This document shows positions 1 through 9,990 of a DNA stretch of 64,000 bases, one piece after another. The position numbers were made by a program, and so were the translations under genes. Each line of letters begins with the position of its first letter. Position 1 is the stretch's first letter. The stretch is from Pseudomonadota bacterium (GTDB taxonomy: Bacteria > Pseudomonadota > Gammaproteobacteria > Xanthomonadales > Xanthomonadaceae), in the NCBI GenBank assembly GCA_023390905.1, contig JAEWBY010000055.1:62001-126000 (forward strand). The letters are read 5' to 3'. Below the pieces are notes generated by a model that was not told the DNA's origin, searched no databases, and saw only the letters and a program-made list of their open reading frames with translations.

Positions 1-1
1 A

Positions 2-2203
2 TACAAGTCGATCTACGACACCACCGTGTTCGTGCGCGATTCGATCAAGTCGGTCGTCACCACGCTGCTGGAAGCCACGCTGCTGGTGGTGCTGGTGGTG
101 ATCCTGTTCCTGCAGACCTGGCGCGCATCGATCATTCCGCTGATCGCGGTGCCGGTGTCGGTGGTCGGCACGTTCGCCGCGCTGCACCTGCTGGGCTTCT
201 CGATCAACACGCTGACGCTGTTCGGGCTGGTGCTGGCGATCGGCATCGTGGTGGATGACGCCATCGTGGTGGTGGAGAACGTCGAACGCCATATCGAGGA
301 TGGGCATACGCCGCTGGAAGCGGCGCACCTGGCGATGAAGGAAGTCTCCGGGCCGATCATCGCGATCGCGCTGGTGCTGTGCGCGGTGTTCGTGCCGATG
401 GCGTTCCTGTCCGGCGTGACCGGCCAGTTCTACAAGCAGTTCGCCGTCACCATCGCGATCTCGACGGTGATCTCGGCGATCAATTCGCTGACGCTGTCGC
501 CGGCGCTGGCCGCGCGCCTGCTCAAGCCACACGGCGCGCCCAAGGACGCGCTGAGCCGTGCGATCGAACGAGGCTTCGGCTGGATCTTCCGTCCGTTCAA
601 TCGGTTCTTCGGCACCAGCGCCGAGCGCTACCAGAACAGCGTCGGCAAGGTGCTCGGCCGCCGTGGCGCGGTGTTCGTGCTGTACGCCGGCCTGCTGCTG
701 GCGACCGGGCTGATGTTCCAGCTCGTGCCGCGCGGCTTCGTGCCGGTGCAGGACAAGAGCTACCTGATTGCCGGCATCAAGATGCCGGAAGGATCCTCGA
801 TCGAACGCACCGACGCCGCGCTGAAGAAGATCGGCGAGATCGCCATGTCGATCGACGGCGTGCAGAACGATGTCGCCTTCCCCGGCCTGAATCCGCTGCA
901 GTTCAGCAACACGCCGAACTATGGCGTGACCTTCATCAACCTCAAGCCGTTCGGCCAGCGCACGCGCAGCGCCGAGGAAATCAACGCCGAACTGAGCCAG
1001 AAGATCGCCGGGATCCAGGAAGGCTTCGCCTTCTCGCTGCAACCCCCGCCGATCCAGGGACTGGGCAATGGCTCGGGCTATTCGCTCTACATCGAGGATC
1101 GCGGCAATCTCGGCTACGGCGCATTGCAGAGTGCGGTGCAGGCGTTCCAGGGCGCGGGCGCGCAGACGCCGGGTCTGGGCTTCCCCAACACCAGCTACCA
1201 GGCCAACGTGCCGCAGCTCGATGCCGAGGTCGATCGCGTCAAGGCCAAGGCGCAGGGCGTGCCGCTGACCGAGTTGTTCGACACCCTGCAGACCTATCTC
1301 GGCTCGGCCTACGTCAACGACTTCAACATGTTTGGCCGCACCTGGCAGGTGATTGCGCAGGCCGATGGTTCGTTCCGCGACAACGTCGAGGACATCGCCA
1401 ACCTGCGCACGCGCAATGATCGCGGCGAGATGGTGCCGATTGGTTCGATGGTGAAGGTCACCGAGACCTTCGGCCCGGATCCGGTGATCCGCTACAACGG
1501 CTATCCGGCCGCCGACATCCTCGGCGAGGCCGATCCGGCGTTGCTGTCTTCGGCGCAGGCGATGGTGAAGCTGGAAGAACTTGCGCAGAAGGTGCTGCCC
1601 AACGGCATGGAGATCGAATGGACCGATCTGAGCTACCAGCAGGCCACGCAGGGCAAGGCCGCGCTGGTGGTGTTCCCGCTGGCGGTGCTGCTGGCCTTCC
1701 TGGTGCTGGCCGCGCTGTATGAAAGCTGGACGCTGCCGCTGGCGGTGATCCTGATCGTGCCGATGTGCATGCTGTCGGCGCTGCTTGGCGTGTGGCTGAC
1801 CGGCGACAACAACGTGTTCGTGCAGGTGGGCCTGGTGGTGCTGATGGGCTTGGCGTGCAAGAACGCGATCCTGATCGTCGAATTCGCGCGCGAACTGGAA
1901 ATGCAGGGCAAGGGCATCGTCGAAGCCGCGCTGGAAGCCTGCCGCCTGCGCCTGCGTCCGATCGTGATGACCTCGATCGCCTTCATTGCCGGCACGGTGC
2001 CGCTGGTGCTCTCGCATGGCGCCGGCGCCGAGGTCCGCCAGGCCACGGGCATCACGGTGTTCTCCGGCATGATCGGCGTGACCCTGTTCGGCCTGTTCCT
2101 GACGCCGGTGTTCTACGTCGCGCTGCGCAAGCTCGCCAATCGCCCTCTGGTCAACCATGGTGCCTCCCCGGCCGGGTCGCACACGGCCACGAGCCACGCG
2201 TGA
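2..2203 (+). CDS. RND multidrug efflux inner-membrane transporter (5' partial)
   Basis: This is the C-terminal 733 residues of a resistance-nodulation-division pump of the HAE1/AcrB class; the family is about 1,050 residues, so roughly 300 N-terminal residues lie before the window. Such pumps expel drugs from the inner membrane and periplasm using the proton gradient. The sequence shows the TM4 motif GIVVDDAIVVVENVERHIED, with the paired aspartates of the proton relay, and near the end the TM10 stretch LACKNAILIVEFA with the relay lysine. Blocks of membrane segments flank a periplasmic porter/docking region. The gene is followed after 87 bases by a dehydrogenase and then an outer-membrane factor, the usual third part of the pump; the periplasmic adaptor is presumably upstream. 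The substrate cannot be told. Confidence 0.95.
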   Translation, partial: YKSIYDTTVFVRDSIKSVVTTLLEATLLVVLVVILFLQTWRASIIPLIAVPVSVVGTFAALHLLGFSINTLTLFGLVLAIGIVVDDAIVVVENVERHIEDGHTPLEAAHLAMKEVSGPIIAIALVLCAVFVPMAFLSGVTGQFYKQFAVTIAISTVISAINSLTLSPALAARLLKPHGAPKDALSRAIERGFGWIFRPFNRFFGTSAERYQNSVGKVLGRRGAVFVLYAGLLLATGLMFQLVPRGFVPVQDKSYLIAGIKMPEGSSIERTDAALKKIGEIAMSIDGVQNDVAFPGLNPLQFSNTPNYGVTFINLKPFGQRTRSAEEINAELSQKIAGIQEGFAFSLQPPPIQGLGNGSGYSLYIEDRGNLGYGALQSAVQAFQGAGAQTPGLGFPNTSYQANVPQLDAEVDRVKAKAQGVPLTELFDTLQTYLGSAYVNDFNMFGRTWQVIAQADGSFRDNVEDIANLRTRNDRGEMVPIGSMVKVTETFGPDPVIRYNGYPAADILGEADPALLSSAQAMVKLEELAQKVLPNGMEIEWTDLSYQQATQGKAALVVFPLAVLLAFLVLAALYESWTLPLAVILIVPMCMLSALLGVWLTGDNNVFVQVGLVVLMGLACKNAILIVEFARELEMQGKGIVEAALEACRLRLRPIVMTSIAFIAGTVPLVLSHGAGAEVRQATGITVFSGMIGVTLFGLFLTPVFYVALRKLANRPLVNHGASPAGSHTATSHA

Positions 2204-2290
2204 TCGTTCCTGCCCGCGCCCTTGCGGCGCGGGCGCAATCCATCCGGCGGGGCGATCGCGATCGTTACCCGCCCACACTGAGGAATCCCG

Positions 2291-3037
2291 ATGTCCGTTC
2301 CGCACTCCCACATTTCCCGCATCGCGCTGGTCACCGGCGCCACCCGTGGCATTGGTTTTGAAACCGTGCGCCAGCTCGCCGAAGCCGGCGTGCATACGCT
2401 GCTGGCCGGTCGTGATCGCGCCAGAGCCGTCGAGGCCGCGCTGAAATTGCAGGCCGATGGCCTTCCGGTCGAAGCGATCGCGCTCGATGTCACCGACGAG
2501 GCCAGCATCGCGGCCGCCGTGCGCGCGATTGAAGACCAGCACGGCCGGCTCGACATCCTCGTCAACAACGCCGGCATCCTGGTCGATGATCCCGCGCTGG
2601 GTGCCGCCGGGCAGTCGCTGGCGACCTGGCGCACGACGTTCGACACCAACGTGTTCGGCCTGATCGCGGTGACGCAGGCATTCCTGCCGCTGCTGCGCAA
2701 ATCGGCGGCCGGACGCATCGTCAATGTGTCCAGCGTGCTGGGCTCGATCGGCCTGCACGCCACGCCCGGCTCGCCGATCAGCGGCTTCCGCGTGCCCGCG
2801 TACAACGTCTCCAAGAGCGCGGTGAACGCGTGGACGGTGCAGTTGGCCAACGCGTTGGGCGATGGTCCGCTCAAGGTCAACACGCTGCATCCGGGCTACG
2901 TGCGCACCGACATGAATGCCGGCAATGGCGATCTCGACATTCCGCAGGGCGCGCGCACCAGCGTGAAGCTGGCGCTGATCGACGAACACGGCCCGCAGGG
3001 CGGGTTCTTCCATCTGGACGAGGTGCTGCCATGGTGA
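2291..3037 (+). CDS. SDR family NAD(P)-dependent oxidoreductase
   Basis: A 248-residue classical short-chain dehydrogenase/reductase. The N-terminus has the cofactor motif TGATRGIG (residues 14-21), then NNAG, a serine in NVSSVLGS, and the catalytic YNVSK pair (Tyr and Lys), with substrate-loop residues behind. An RBS-like GAGGA precedes the ATG at good distance. The gene sits between the RND pump and the outer-membrane factor, and its last codons overlap the start of the latter by 7 bases, so the three are probably cotranscribed. The carbonyl substrate is unknown; its place suggests a role alongside efflux, such as reducing a toxic carbonyl compound, but that is inference. Confidence 0.93.
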   Translation: MSVPHSHISRIALVTGATRGIGFETVRQLAEAGVHTLLAGRDRARAVEAALKLQADGLPVEAIALDVTDEASIAAAVRAIEDQHGRLDILVNNAGILVDDPALGAAGQSLATWRTTFDTNVFGLIAVTQAFLPLLRKSAAGRIVNVSSVLGSIGLHATPGSPISGFRVPAYNVSKSAVNAWTVQLANALGDGPLKVNTLHPGYVRTDMNAGNGDLDIPQGARTSVKLALIDEHGPQGGFFHLDEVLPW

Positions 3038-4449
3038 TCCGCGCAATGACGATCGCATTGACCGCCGCGCTGCTCACCGCCTGCGCGACGGTTGGCCCCG
3101 ACTACCACGCGCCGTCGCTGGCGCCGGCGGAACTGCCGAGCGCGGGCGATGCGGCCTTCACCGAAGGCCGGCCGGTCGCCAACTGGTGGGCGCAGTTCGG
3201 CGATCCGGTGCTGGATCAGCTGATCGCCGATGGTCTGGCCGCCAATCCCGATCTGTGGATCGCCGCCGCGCGCGTGTCCGAGGCGCGCGCGGTATTCAGC
3301 GAACGCAAGCTGGATCTCGCCCCGCATGTACCGCTGGCGATCGAACAGACGCGCAGCAAACAGCCGGTCGCCGATCTCGGCCGCGTGGAGACCGAAACCG
3401 ACAGCATCGGCTTCGATGCGGCGTGGGAACTGGATCTGTTCGGACGCCTGCGCCGCTCGGCCGAGGCCGCGCATGCGGATCTGCAGGCGCAGCGCAATGA
3501 CATGGCGGCGATGCAGGTCAGTGTCGCGGCGGAAATCGCCCGCAATTACTTCGAGCTGCGCGGTGCGCAGAAGCGGCTGGATGTCGCGCGCCGCACGCTG
3601 GACAACCTCGGCGAGACCCAGCGCCTGACCGAATCGCGCTGGCAACTGGGCGCGGGCACCGAGCTGGAAGTGCAGAGCAGCCTGGCGCGGATGAAAGCGA
3701 TCGAGGCGACCTTGCCCGTGCTGGAAACGGTCGAGGCGCAGGCACGCCATCGCATCGAAGTGCTGACCGGTCGCCGGCCCGGCACGCTCGACGCGCAACT
3801 GGTGCCGCGCGAGATGCCGGCGCTGGTGAAGGCGCTGCCGATCGGCGATACGCGCGGCCTGCTGCGTCAGCGGCCGGACGTGCGCGCCGCCGAACGCCGG
3901 CTCGCCGCGTCGACCGCGCGTGTCGGCGTGGCAACGGCGGATCTGTTTCCGCGCGTGAGCATTCGCGGCTTCGTCGGTTTCCTGGCGGGCGATTTCAGCG
4001 GACTGGTCAATGGCGACAACAAGGCGTGGGCGGTGACGCCGTCCATCAGCTGGGCCGCGTTCGATCTCGGCAGCGTGCGTGCGCGACTGCGCGCCACCCG
4101 GGCGCAGAACGATGGCGCCCTCGCCGAGTACGAGAAGACCGTGCTGTCCGCGCTGGAAGACACCGAGAACGCCCTGCTCGGCTATTCCAAGCGGCAGACG
4201 CAGTTGCTGCGCGTGAGCGAACAGGCCACCGCCGCGCGGCGCGCCGCCGAGCTGGCGGACGCGCGCTATCGCGCCGGCGCATCGGACTTCCTCACCCTGC
4301 TCGATGCGCAACGCACGCAACTGGCGGCCGACGATGCGCTGGCCCAGGCCGAAGCCGGCGTGAACATCGGTGTGGTCGGCGTGTACAAATCGCTCGGTGG
4401 CTGGGGAGAGCCGGACGCCGATCCCACCCTCGCAAGCCTCGTTCATTGA
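3031..4449 (+). CDS. Efflux outer-membrane factor lipoprotein (NodT/OprM type)
   Basis: A TolC-like outer-membrane factor of about 472 residues that forms the exit duct of the upstream RND pump. The N-terminus ends in a lipobox LLTAC, so it is probably acylated on that cysteine, and the mature protein opens with the family signature VGPDYHAP. Two related helical halves follow, each an OEP repeat (roughly residues 50-240 and 260-465), with NWWAQFGDPVLDQLI and a late RYRAGASDFLTLLDAQR typical of the family. The ATG at 3031 overlaps the preceding stop; a second in-frame ATG at 3046 would give a more usual short signal peptide and is an alternative start. Confidence 0.93.
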   Translation: MVIRAMTIALTAALLTACATVGPDYHAPSLAPAELPSAGDAAFTEGRPVANWWAQFGDPVLDQLIADGLAANPDLWIAAARVSEARAVFSERKLDLAPHVPLAIEQTRSKQPVADLGRVETETDSIGFDAAWELDLFGRLRRSAEAAHADLQAQRNDMAAMQVSVAAEIARNYFELRGAQKRLDVARRTLDNLGETQRLTESRWQLGAGTELEVQSSLARMKAIEATLPVLETVEAQARHRIEVLTGRRPGTLDAQLVPREMPALVKALPIGDTRGLLRQRPDVRAAERRLAASTARVGVATADLFPRVSIRGFVGFLAGDFSGLVNGDNKAWAVTPSISWAAFDLGSVRARLRATRAQNDGALAEYEKTVLSALEDTENALLGYSKRQTQLLRVSEQATAARRAAELADARYRAGASDFLTLLDAQRTQLAADDALAQAEAGVNIGVVGVYKSLGGWGEPDADPTLASLVH

Positions 4450-4457
4450 CCGCAATC

Positions 4458-4484
4458 GACGGCCGGTGCATTCCACCGGCCGTC
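4458..4484. terminator. Perfect 11-bp hairpin between convergent genes
   Basis: GACGGCCGGTG and its exact complement flank a five-base loop CATTC, 9 bases after the efflux operon stop and 23 bases beyond the stop of the convergent XAC0095-type gene. No long T-run follows on either strand, so it is a plausible two-way terminator or 3' stabiliser rather than a textbook intrinsic terminator. Confidence 0.6.
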
Positions 4485-4506
4485 TCCAATCAGGCGCGCG
4501 CGTGCC

Positions 4507-4746
4507 TCATGCCGGATGCCATTCGGCCACGGTGAGCGATTCCTGCAACGCATTGGCCAGTTGCGCGAAACACTGCGCCAGTGCGGAAGGTTGCAGCCAG
4601 ATGCCATCGCCGGTGTCGTGGCCGATTGGCGCGGCGAGGGCCGCAAGCAACGTGAGTTGCTCGAAGACCTGAGTCAGGCGAAGCTGCGCGTCCTCGCTGA
4701 TGCGGTAGTAACCGGCCTCGTCCCCAAGCGTTCCTTGCTCGGTCAT
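4507..4746 (-). CDS. XAC0095-like small protein
   Basis: A 79-residue protein resembling the XAC0095-type family of Xanthomonadaceae, whose function is unknown. Visible features are the GYYRISEDAQLRL segment near residues 13-25 and an otherwise helical, neutral composition without signal peptide or membrane segment. The open frame extends further upstream, but the ATG at 4746 is preceded by a good ribosome site (CAGGAG, 8 bases away) and the extension reads like noncoding sequence, so I chose the short form. It is divergent from an XRE-type regulator across a palindrome, which suggests that the regulator controls it. Confidence 0.75.
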   Translation of the reverse strand: MTEQGTLGDEAGYYRISEDAQLRLTQVFEQLTLLAALAAPIGHDTGDGIWLQPSALAQCFAQLANALQESLTVAEWHPA

Positions 4747-4811
4747 GTGGTGTTGCTCCTGAGTTGTGCGTGGATCGCGATGCGTCTGCATCGGATGGCG
4801 ATAACATCGCA

Positions 4812-4826
4812 TGTGGAATTTCCACA
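4812..4826. promoter_or_regulatory. Palindrome TGTGGAA-T-TTCCACA, candidate operator
   Basis: Seven-base perfect arms around one central base lie in the 121-bp space between the divergent XAC0095-type gene (start 4746) and the XRE regulator (start 4868). The size and position fit a dimeric HTH repressor site controlling both genes. An upstream ATG of the regulator frame at 4811 would place the palindrome inside the gene, which argues for the later start. Confidence 0.5.
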
Positions 4827-4867
4827 GGCAAGCCTTACGGACGGATTCCGGCTCGAGTGCGCAAACG

Positions 4868-5212
4868 ATGGCAAAACCGACTTCCACCCTCGCCCAACGA
4901 TTGATCCAGTCGCGCACCGCCAGCGGCATGTCGCAGAGTGAAGTGGCCGCGGCGATCGGCATCGCGCAGGCCAGTTATTCGTCACTGGAACGTGGCATCA
5001 GCAAGCGCACCTGCTACATCGGATCGCTCTCGCACGTACTCGGCGTGGATGCGTACTGGCTGGAGACCGGCAAGGAACACACGCCACGGCGCGGCGTCGC
5101 CGAGGCGCGCGCCGACTACACCATTCCGGCCGACACGCGCCGCCTGATCCAGGCGGTGGAGAAACTCGGCGATCGCAAGCGCAAGGCGCTGCTGGATCTG
5201 CTCGGCGACTGA
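4868..5212 (+). CDS. XRE-family helix-turn-helix regulator
   Basis: A 114-residue DNA-binding protein of the Cro/CI (XRE) type. Residues about 9-65 form the HTH domain, with the recognisable run MSQSEVAAAIGIAQASYSSL, followed by a LGVDAYWLETG segment that often closes such domains. The C-terminal 35 residues are basic and helical (DRKRKALLDLLGD) and carry no recognised sensor domain. I start at ATG 4868 because the upstream extension to 4811 overlaps the palindromic operator candidate; no strong ribosome site is visible at either. It probably autoregulates and controls the divergent small gene. The ligand or signal is unknown. Confidence 0.85.
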   Translation: MAKPTSTLAQRLIQSRTASGMSQSEVAAAIGIAQASYSSLERGISKRTCYIGSLSHVLGVDAYWLETGKEHTPRRGVAEARADYTIPADTRRLIQAVEKLGDRKRKALLDLLGD

Positions 5213-5213
5213 C

Positions 5214-5759
5214 TCACTGCACCGGCGCGGCGACGATCAGCGGGGAGAGGTTATAGCCCATGGCGGTGGCCTTGCTCTTCAGTTCCTCGAAGCGCGCGCG
5301 GTCCATCGTCGGCGAGCGCGACAGGATCCACAGGTAGTCGCGATCCGGTTCGCCGACCACGGCCCATTGGTAGTCCGGATCCAGTGCAATCACCCAGTAG
5401 TCGGCCCACACGAACGGCACCCACGACAACCATGAGGGTGCGAAGCTGACCTCCAGCCGCCCCGGGTGTCCCGGCACCGGGCGCGCAACGCCCTCGGCGA
5501 CCTGCGTGGTCTTCTCGGCGGTGCGGCAGGTATTGCGCACGCCCACGCGGCCGGGCGTGTCGATGGAATAGTTGGCAGTGATGTCGCCCACGCAGTCCTT
5601 CTGGTAGCGCATCGGCAGGTGCGCAATCTCGTACCACTGCCCGGCATAGCGCGACAGATCCAGTTGCGGCACCGAGGTGACCGGTTGCGCGGCGTGGGCG
5701 CCCGCACACAGCAGCGCGCCGCAGAGGAACATCGAAAGGGTGGGGAGGAAGCGGGCCAT
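5214..5759 (-). CDS. blc: Lipocalin family protein (Blc-like)
   Basis: A 181-residue bacterial lipocalin. A Sec signal peptide ends at about residue 23 (AHA/AQ); there is no lipobox, so unlike E. coli Blc it looks soluble in the periplasm. The lipocalin signature YAGQWYEIAHLPMRYQKDC lies near residues 38-56, and later blocks DYWVIALDPDYQWAVVGEPD and YLWILSRSP match the strand pairs of the Blc barrel. Such proteins bind lysophospholipids or fatty acids during envelope stress. The stop codon is one base beyond the stop of the convergent XRE gene. It runs in the same direction as the BON-domain gene 84 bases upstream, but a terminator-like hairpin separates them. Confidence 0.93.
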   Translation of the reverse strand: MARFLPTLSMFLCGALLCAGAHAAQPVTSVPQLDLSRYAGQWYEIAHLPMRYQKDCVGDITANYSIDTPGRVGVRNTCRTAEKTTQVAEGVARPVPGHPGRLEVSFAPSWLSWVPFVWADYWVIALDPDYQWAVVGEPDRDYLWILSRSPTMDRARFEELKSKATAMGYNLSPLIVAAPVQ

Positions 5760-5794
5760 CGTTCAAGACTCCGTTTGCAACGAGGGATATGAAA

Positions 5795-5818
5795 GCGGGC
5801 TCCCGAATGGAAGCCCGC
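5795..5818 (-). terminator. Hairpin between BON gene and lipocalin gene
   Basis: Seven-base arms GCGGGCT/AGCCCGC around a ten-base loop, followed on the minus strand by TTTC. It lies 26 bases past the stop of the BON-domain gene and fits a weak intrinsic terminator for it. Confidence 0.5.
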
Positions 5819-5843
5819 CGGGTCATGCGGCATTGGCCGCAGC

Positions 5844-6224
5844 TTACTTTTTGGCGCCGGCGACCTTCAGGCCGCTGCTGTCCACCTTGGACACGCCCTT
5901 GATCGCGCGTGCGACCGAAACGGCCTTGTCGGCCTGCGCCTTGCTGTCCACGTTACCGCTCAGCGTGACCACGCCGTTGACCGTTTCCACCTTGATGTCC
6001 AGGCCGGAGACGTCCTCGGTGGCGAGCAGATCGGCCTTGACCTTGGTGGTGATCCAGGTGTCGTTGACCGGCTGATCGGAATTGGCTTTCTTGTCGGCGT
6101 CGGACCGGTTTTGTTCTTCCGGTTCGGGCTTGGTATCGGGCAGCGCGAACGCCTGCGCGCTCATCAGCGCCAGTCCGGCCGAGAGCGAGGCGGCCAGCAG
6201 GCTGCGGGAAATCATCGATTTCAT
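5844..6224 (-). CDS. Periplasmic BON-domain protein
   Basis: A 126-residue exported protein with one BON domain (OsmY-like). A signal peptide covers about residues 1-28 (SAQAFA), then a charged linker rich in Asp, Glu and Lys, then the BON domain from about residue 55 (DTWITTKVKADLLA) through VNGVVTLSGNVDSKAQADKA to the end. BON domains bind phospholipid membranes, and such proteins are often osmotic- or envelope-stress induced. The frame extends upstream, but ATG 6224 has a strong ribosome site (CAGGAGA) at correct spacing and is followed directly by the signal peptide. Confidence 0.9.
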   Translation of the reverse strand: MKSMISRSLLAASLSAGLALMSAQAFALPDTKPEPEEQNRSDADKKANSDQPVNDTWITTKVKADLLATEDVSGLDIKVETVNGVVTLSGNVDSKAQADKAVSVARAIKGVSKVDSSGLKVAGAKK

Positions 6225-6379
6225 GGCTTTGTCTCCTGCGTCGAATACGCAGCGCCGAGTCTTGAGGGCGCACCGTACAGCAGGCGTGAAAGAACCGATG
6301 CGCATGCATTAGGTGTTGAGCACGGTTCAGCCGGGCGATGCGGGCGTTAAGATTGGAGACGTCTCATCGGAGCATGTGC

Positions 6380-7417
6380 ATGGCTATCCTCAATGTCGCG
6401 CTGGTCGGTTATGGCTTCGTCGGCAAGGTGTTCCATGCGCCCTTGATCGCGCACACGCCGGGGCTGCACCTGCATACGGTGGTCTCGCGCGATGCAGGCA
6501 AGGTCCACGCGGATCACCCCCGGGTGCGGGTGCTCGCGGAGCCGGAAGCAGCATTCGCGGATCCGGCGATCGATCTGGTGGTGATCGCATCGCCCAACGA
6601 CAGCCATGCACCGCTGGCGCTGGCCGCGCTGGCGCATGGCAAGCATGTGGTGGTGGACAAGCCGTTCACGGTGACCCTGGCCCAGGCACAGGCGGTGATC
6701 GAGGCCGCGCGCGCGGCCGATCGCCACGTCAGCGTGTTCCAGAACCGGCGCTGGGACGCGGATTTCCTCGCGCTGCGGCGATTGGTGGAAGACGGCGAGC
6801 TGGGCGAACTGTCGGAGCTGCATTCGCATTTCGATCGCTACCGGCCCGCCGTGCAGGCGCGCTGGCGTGAAAGCGCCGCGCCGGGCGGCGGGCTGTGGTA
6901 CGACCTCGGCCCGCACCTGGTCGATCAAGCGCTGCAATTGCTGGGGCCGCCGCAGTCGCTGCATGCGGATCTGGCGATGCAGCGCGACGGTGCGCAGGCC
7001 GTCGATTATTTCCACGTGCAACTGCATTACCCGCGCTGCCGCGTGCATCTGCATGCCGGCTCGCTGGTGCCCGGGCACGGCCTGCGCCTGGCCGCGCACG
7101 GCACGCGCGGCAGCTTTCTCAAGCACGGGCTGGATGCGCAGGAGGATCAACTCCGCGCGGGCATGCAGCCCGGCCAGCCCGGCTGGGGCGAGGATCCGCA
7201 TCCGGGCGAACTGATCACGCGCGACGATGCCGGAGACACCCGCCGCCGGACACTGCCTCGCAGCCGCGGCGACTACCGCGACTACTACCGCGCCATGCAT
7301 GCGGCCATCACGGCCGGGACCGAGGTGCCGGTCACCGCGGAGCAGGCGCTCGCGGTGATGCGGGTGATCGAACTGGGACTGGAAAGCGCACGCCAGCGCC
7401 GGAACGTGGACTTCTGA
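6380..7417 (+). CDS. Gfo/Idh/MocA family oxidoreductase
   Basis: A 345-residue NAD(P)-dependent oxidoreductase, the same length as E. coli YdgJ. The N-terminal Rossmann fold starts with VALVGYGFVGKVFHAP, and the family catalytic lysine lies in VVVDKPFTVT (about residues 90-99). The C-terminal alpha/beta domain starts with QNRRWDADF and has GGGLWYDLGPHLVDQAL, where the histidine is typical of the substrate site. GGAG lies 7 bases before ATG 6380. Members oxidise or reduce sugars, inositols and related polyols; the substrate here is not evident. It stands alone, with no sugar genes next to it. Confidence 0.9.
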   Translation: MAILNVALVGYGFVGKVFHAPLIAHTPGLHLHTVVSRDAGKVHADHPRVRVLAEPEAAFADPAIDLVVIASPNDSHAPLALAALAHGKHVVVDKPFTVTLAQAQAVIEAARAADRHVSVFQNRRWDADFLALRRLVEDGELGELSELHSHFDRYRPAVQARWRESAAPGGGLWYDLGPHLVDQALQLLGPPQSLHADLAMQRDGAQAVDYFHVQLHYPRCRVHLHAGSLVPGHGLRLAAHGTRGSFLKHGLDAQEDQLRAGMQPGQPGWGEDPHPGELITRDDAGDTRRRTLPRSRGDYRDYYRAMHAAITAGTEVPVTAEQALAVMRVIELGLESARQRRNVDF

Positions 7418-7467
7418 TCCGCGCGCACCAGACGCACGTGCGCTGCCGGCGCACGCGTCCGGCGCGC

Positions 7468-7473
7468 TACAAT
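7468..7473 (+). promoter_or_regulatory. Possible -10 box TACAAT upstream of ABC exporter gene
   Basis: TACAAT in the 197-bp gap upstream of the ABC transporter gene matches a sigma-70 -10 element at five of six positions. No clear -35 hexamer is visible at 16-18 bases before it, so this is a weak call. Confidence 0.3.
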
Positions 7474-7614
7474 GTCGCGCACTTCATCGTTCCGGTCGCC
7501 CGTCCGCAGTCGCGGGCCCCGGTCGATCGCGCAGCGGACACGTCACCGGCTCCGCCGCGCCGCCCCACCCTCCGATCGGCCCGACCGCGCCCTCGCGCGC
7601 TGGAGAGCAATCCC

Positions 7615-9462
<1,848 letters not shown>

Positions 9463-9468
<6 letters not shown>

Positions 9469-9480
9469 CGCGCGCTACAC
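9463..9480. terminator. 18-bp perfect palindrome holding both convergent stop codons
   Basis: GTGTAGCGCGCGCTACAC equals its own complement. The TAG of the ABC exporter gene (plus strand, 9466-9468) and the TAG of the membrane protein gene (minus strand, 9477-9475) are mirror images in it. It may act as a symmetrical 3' hairpin for both transcripts, but no T-run is present. Confidence 0.45.
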
Positions 9481-9912
9481 CAGCCAGCCGCGTTCGGCCG
9501 CCCGCTGCGAATAACGCCACAGCGCCAGCGCGATCACGATGACGATGATCGGCATCACCAGCCCGGCCGCGCCGAACGCGGCCCACGCCGGGGTGGTGAG
9601 GTAGCCGCCGATCATCTGCACCAGCAGCGCGATCAGCGAGACGAAGAACATCGTCACCGCCCAGCGTTTTTTCGCCAGCAGCCCGATCGCGCCGAGCACG
9701 CCGCCGAACACGCCAATCGCGAAGGCCACGTTGAGCCACATCGGCGTGGCCTGGTAGACCAGCCGCTCGGCATCACGCATGGCGGCCAGTTGCTCGGGCC
9801 CGATGCTGATCTGCATCCAGAACATGGCCACGCCGATGAGGTTCCAGATCAGCGCGATCAGACCGATCAGCCACAGCGACTTCGACGGCGCGGCGTGCGT
9901 TGCAGTGTTCAT
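9475..9912 (-). CDS. Four-helix inner-membrane protein, function unknown
   Basis: A 145-residue hydrophobic protein with four likely membrane helices: LWLIGLIALIWNLIGVAMFW (about 13-32), LNVAFAIGVFGGVLGAIGLL (about 60-80), VTMFFVSLIALLVQMIGGYL (about 85-105) and MPIIVIVIALALW (about 120-135). I do not recognise a family with a known role. ATG 9912 follows a purine-rich GGGGGAAGG and was preferred to an upstream in-frame ATG. It converges on the ABC exporter gene and stands alone. Confidence 0.8.
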   Translation of the reverse strand: MNTATHAAPSKSLWLIGLIALIWNLIGVAMFWMQISIGPEQLAAMRDAERLVYQATPMWLNVAFAIGVFGGVLGAIGLLAKKRWAVTMFFVSLIALLVQMIGGYLTTPAWAAFGAAGLVMPIIVIVIALALWRYSQRAAERGWLV

Positions 9913-9990
9913 TGCCTTCCCCCGGCTGGATGACGGAGCGAGCATACTCCCGCGTGTGCGTCATCGCGCTTACAGAAGGCGGGCAGCGAA

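Noticed and set aside
4811..4867. Earlier ATG of the XRE regulator at 4811
   Set aside because: It would put the palindromic operator candidate inside the coding sequence, and the extra 19 residues do not resemble an XRE N-terminus.
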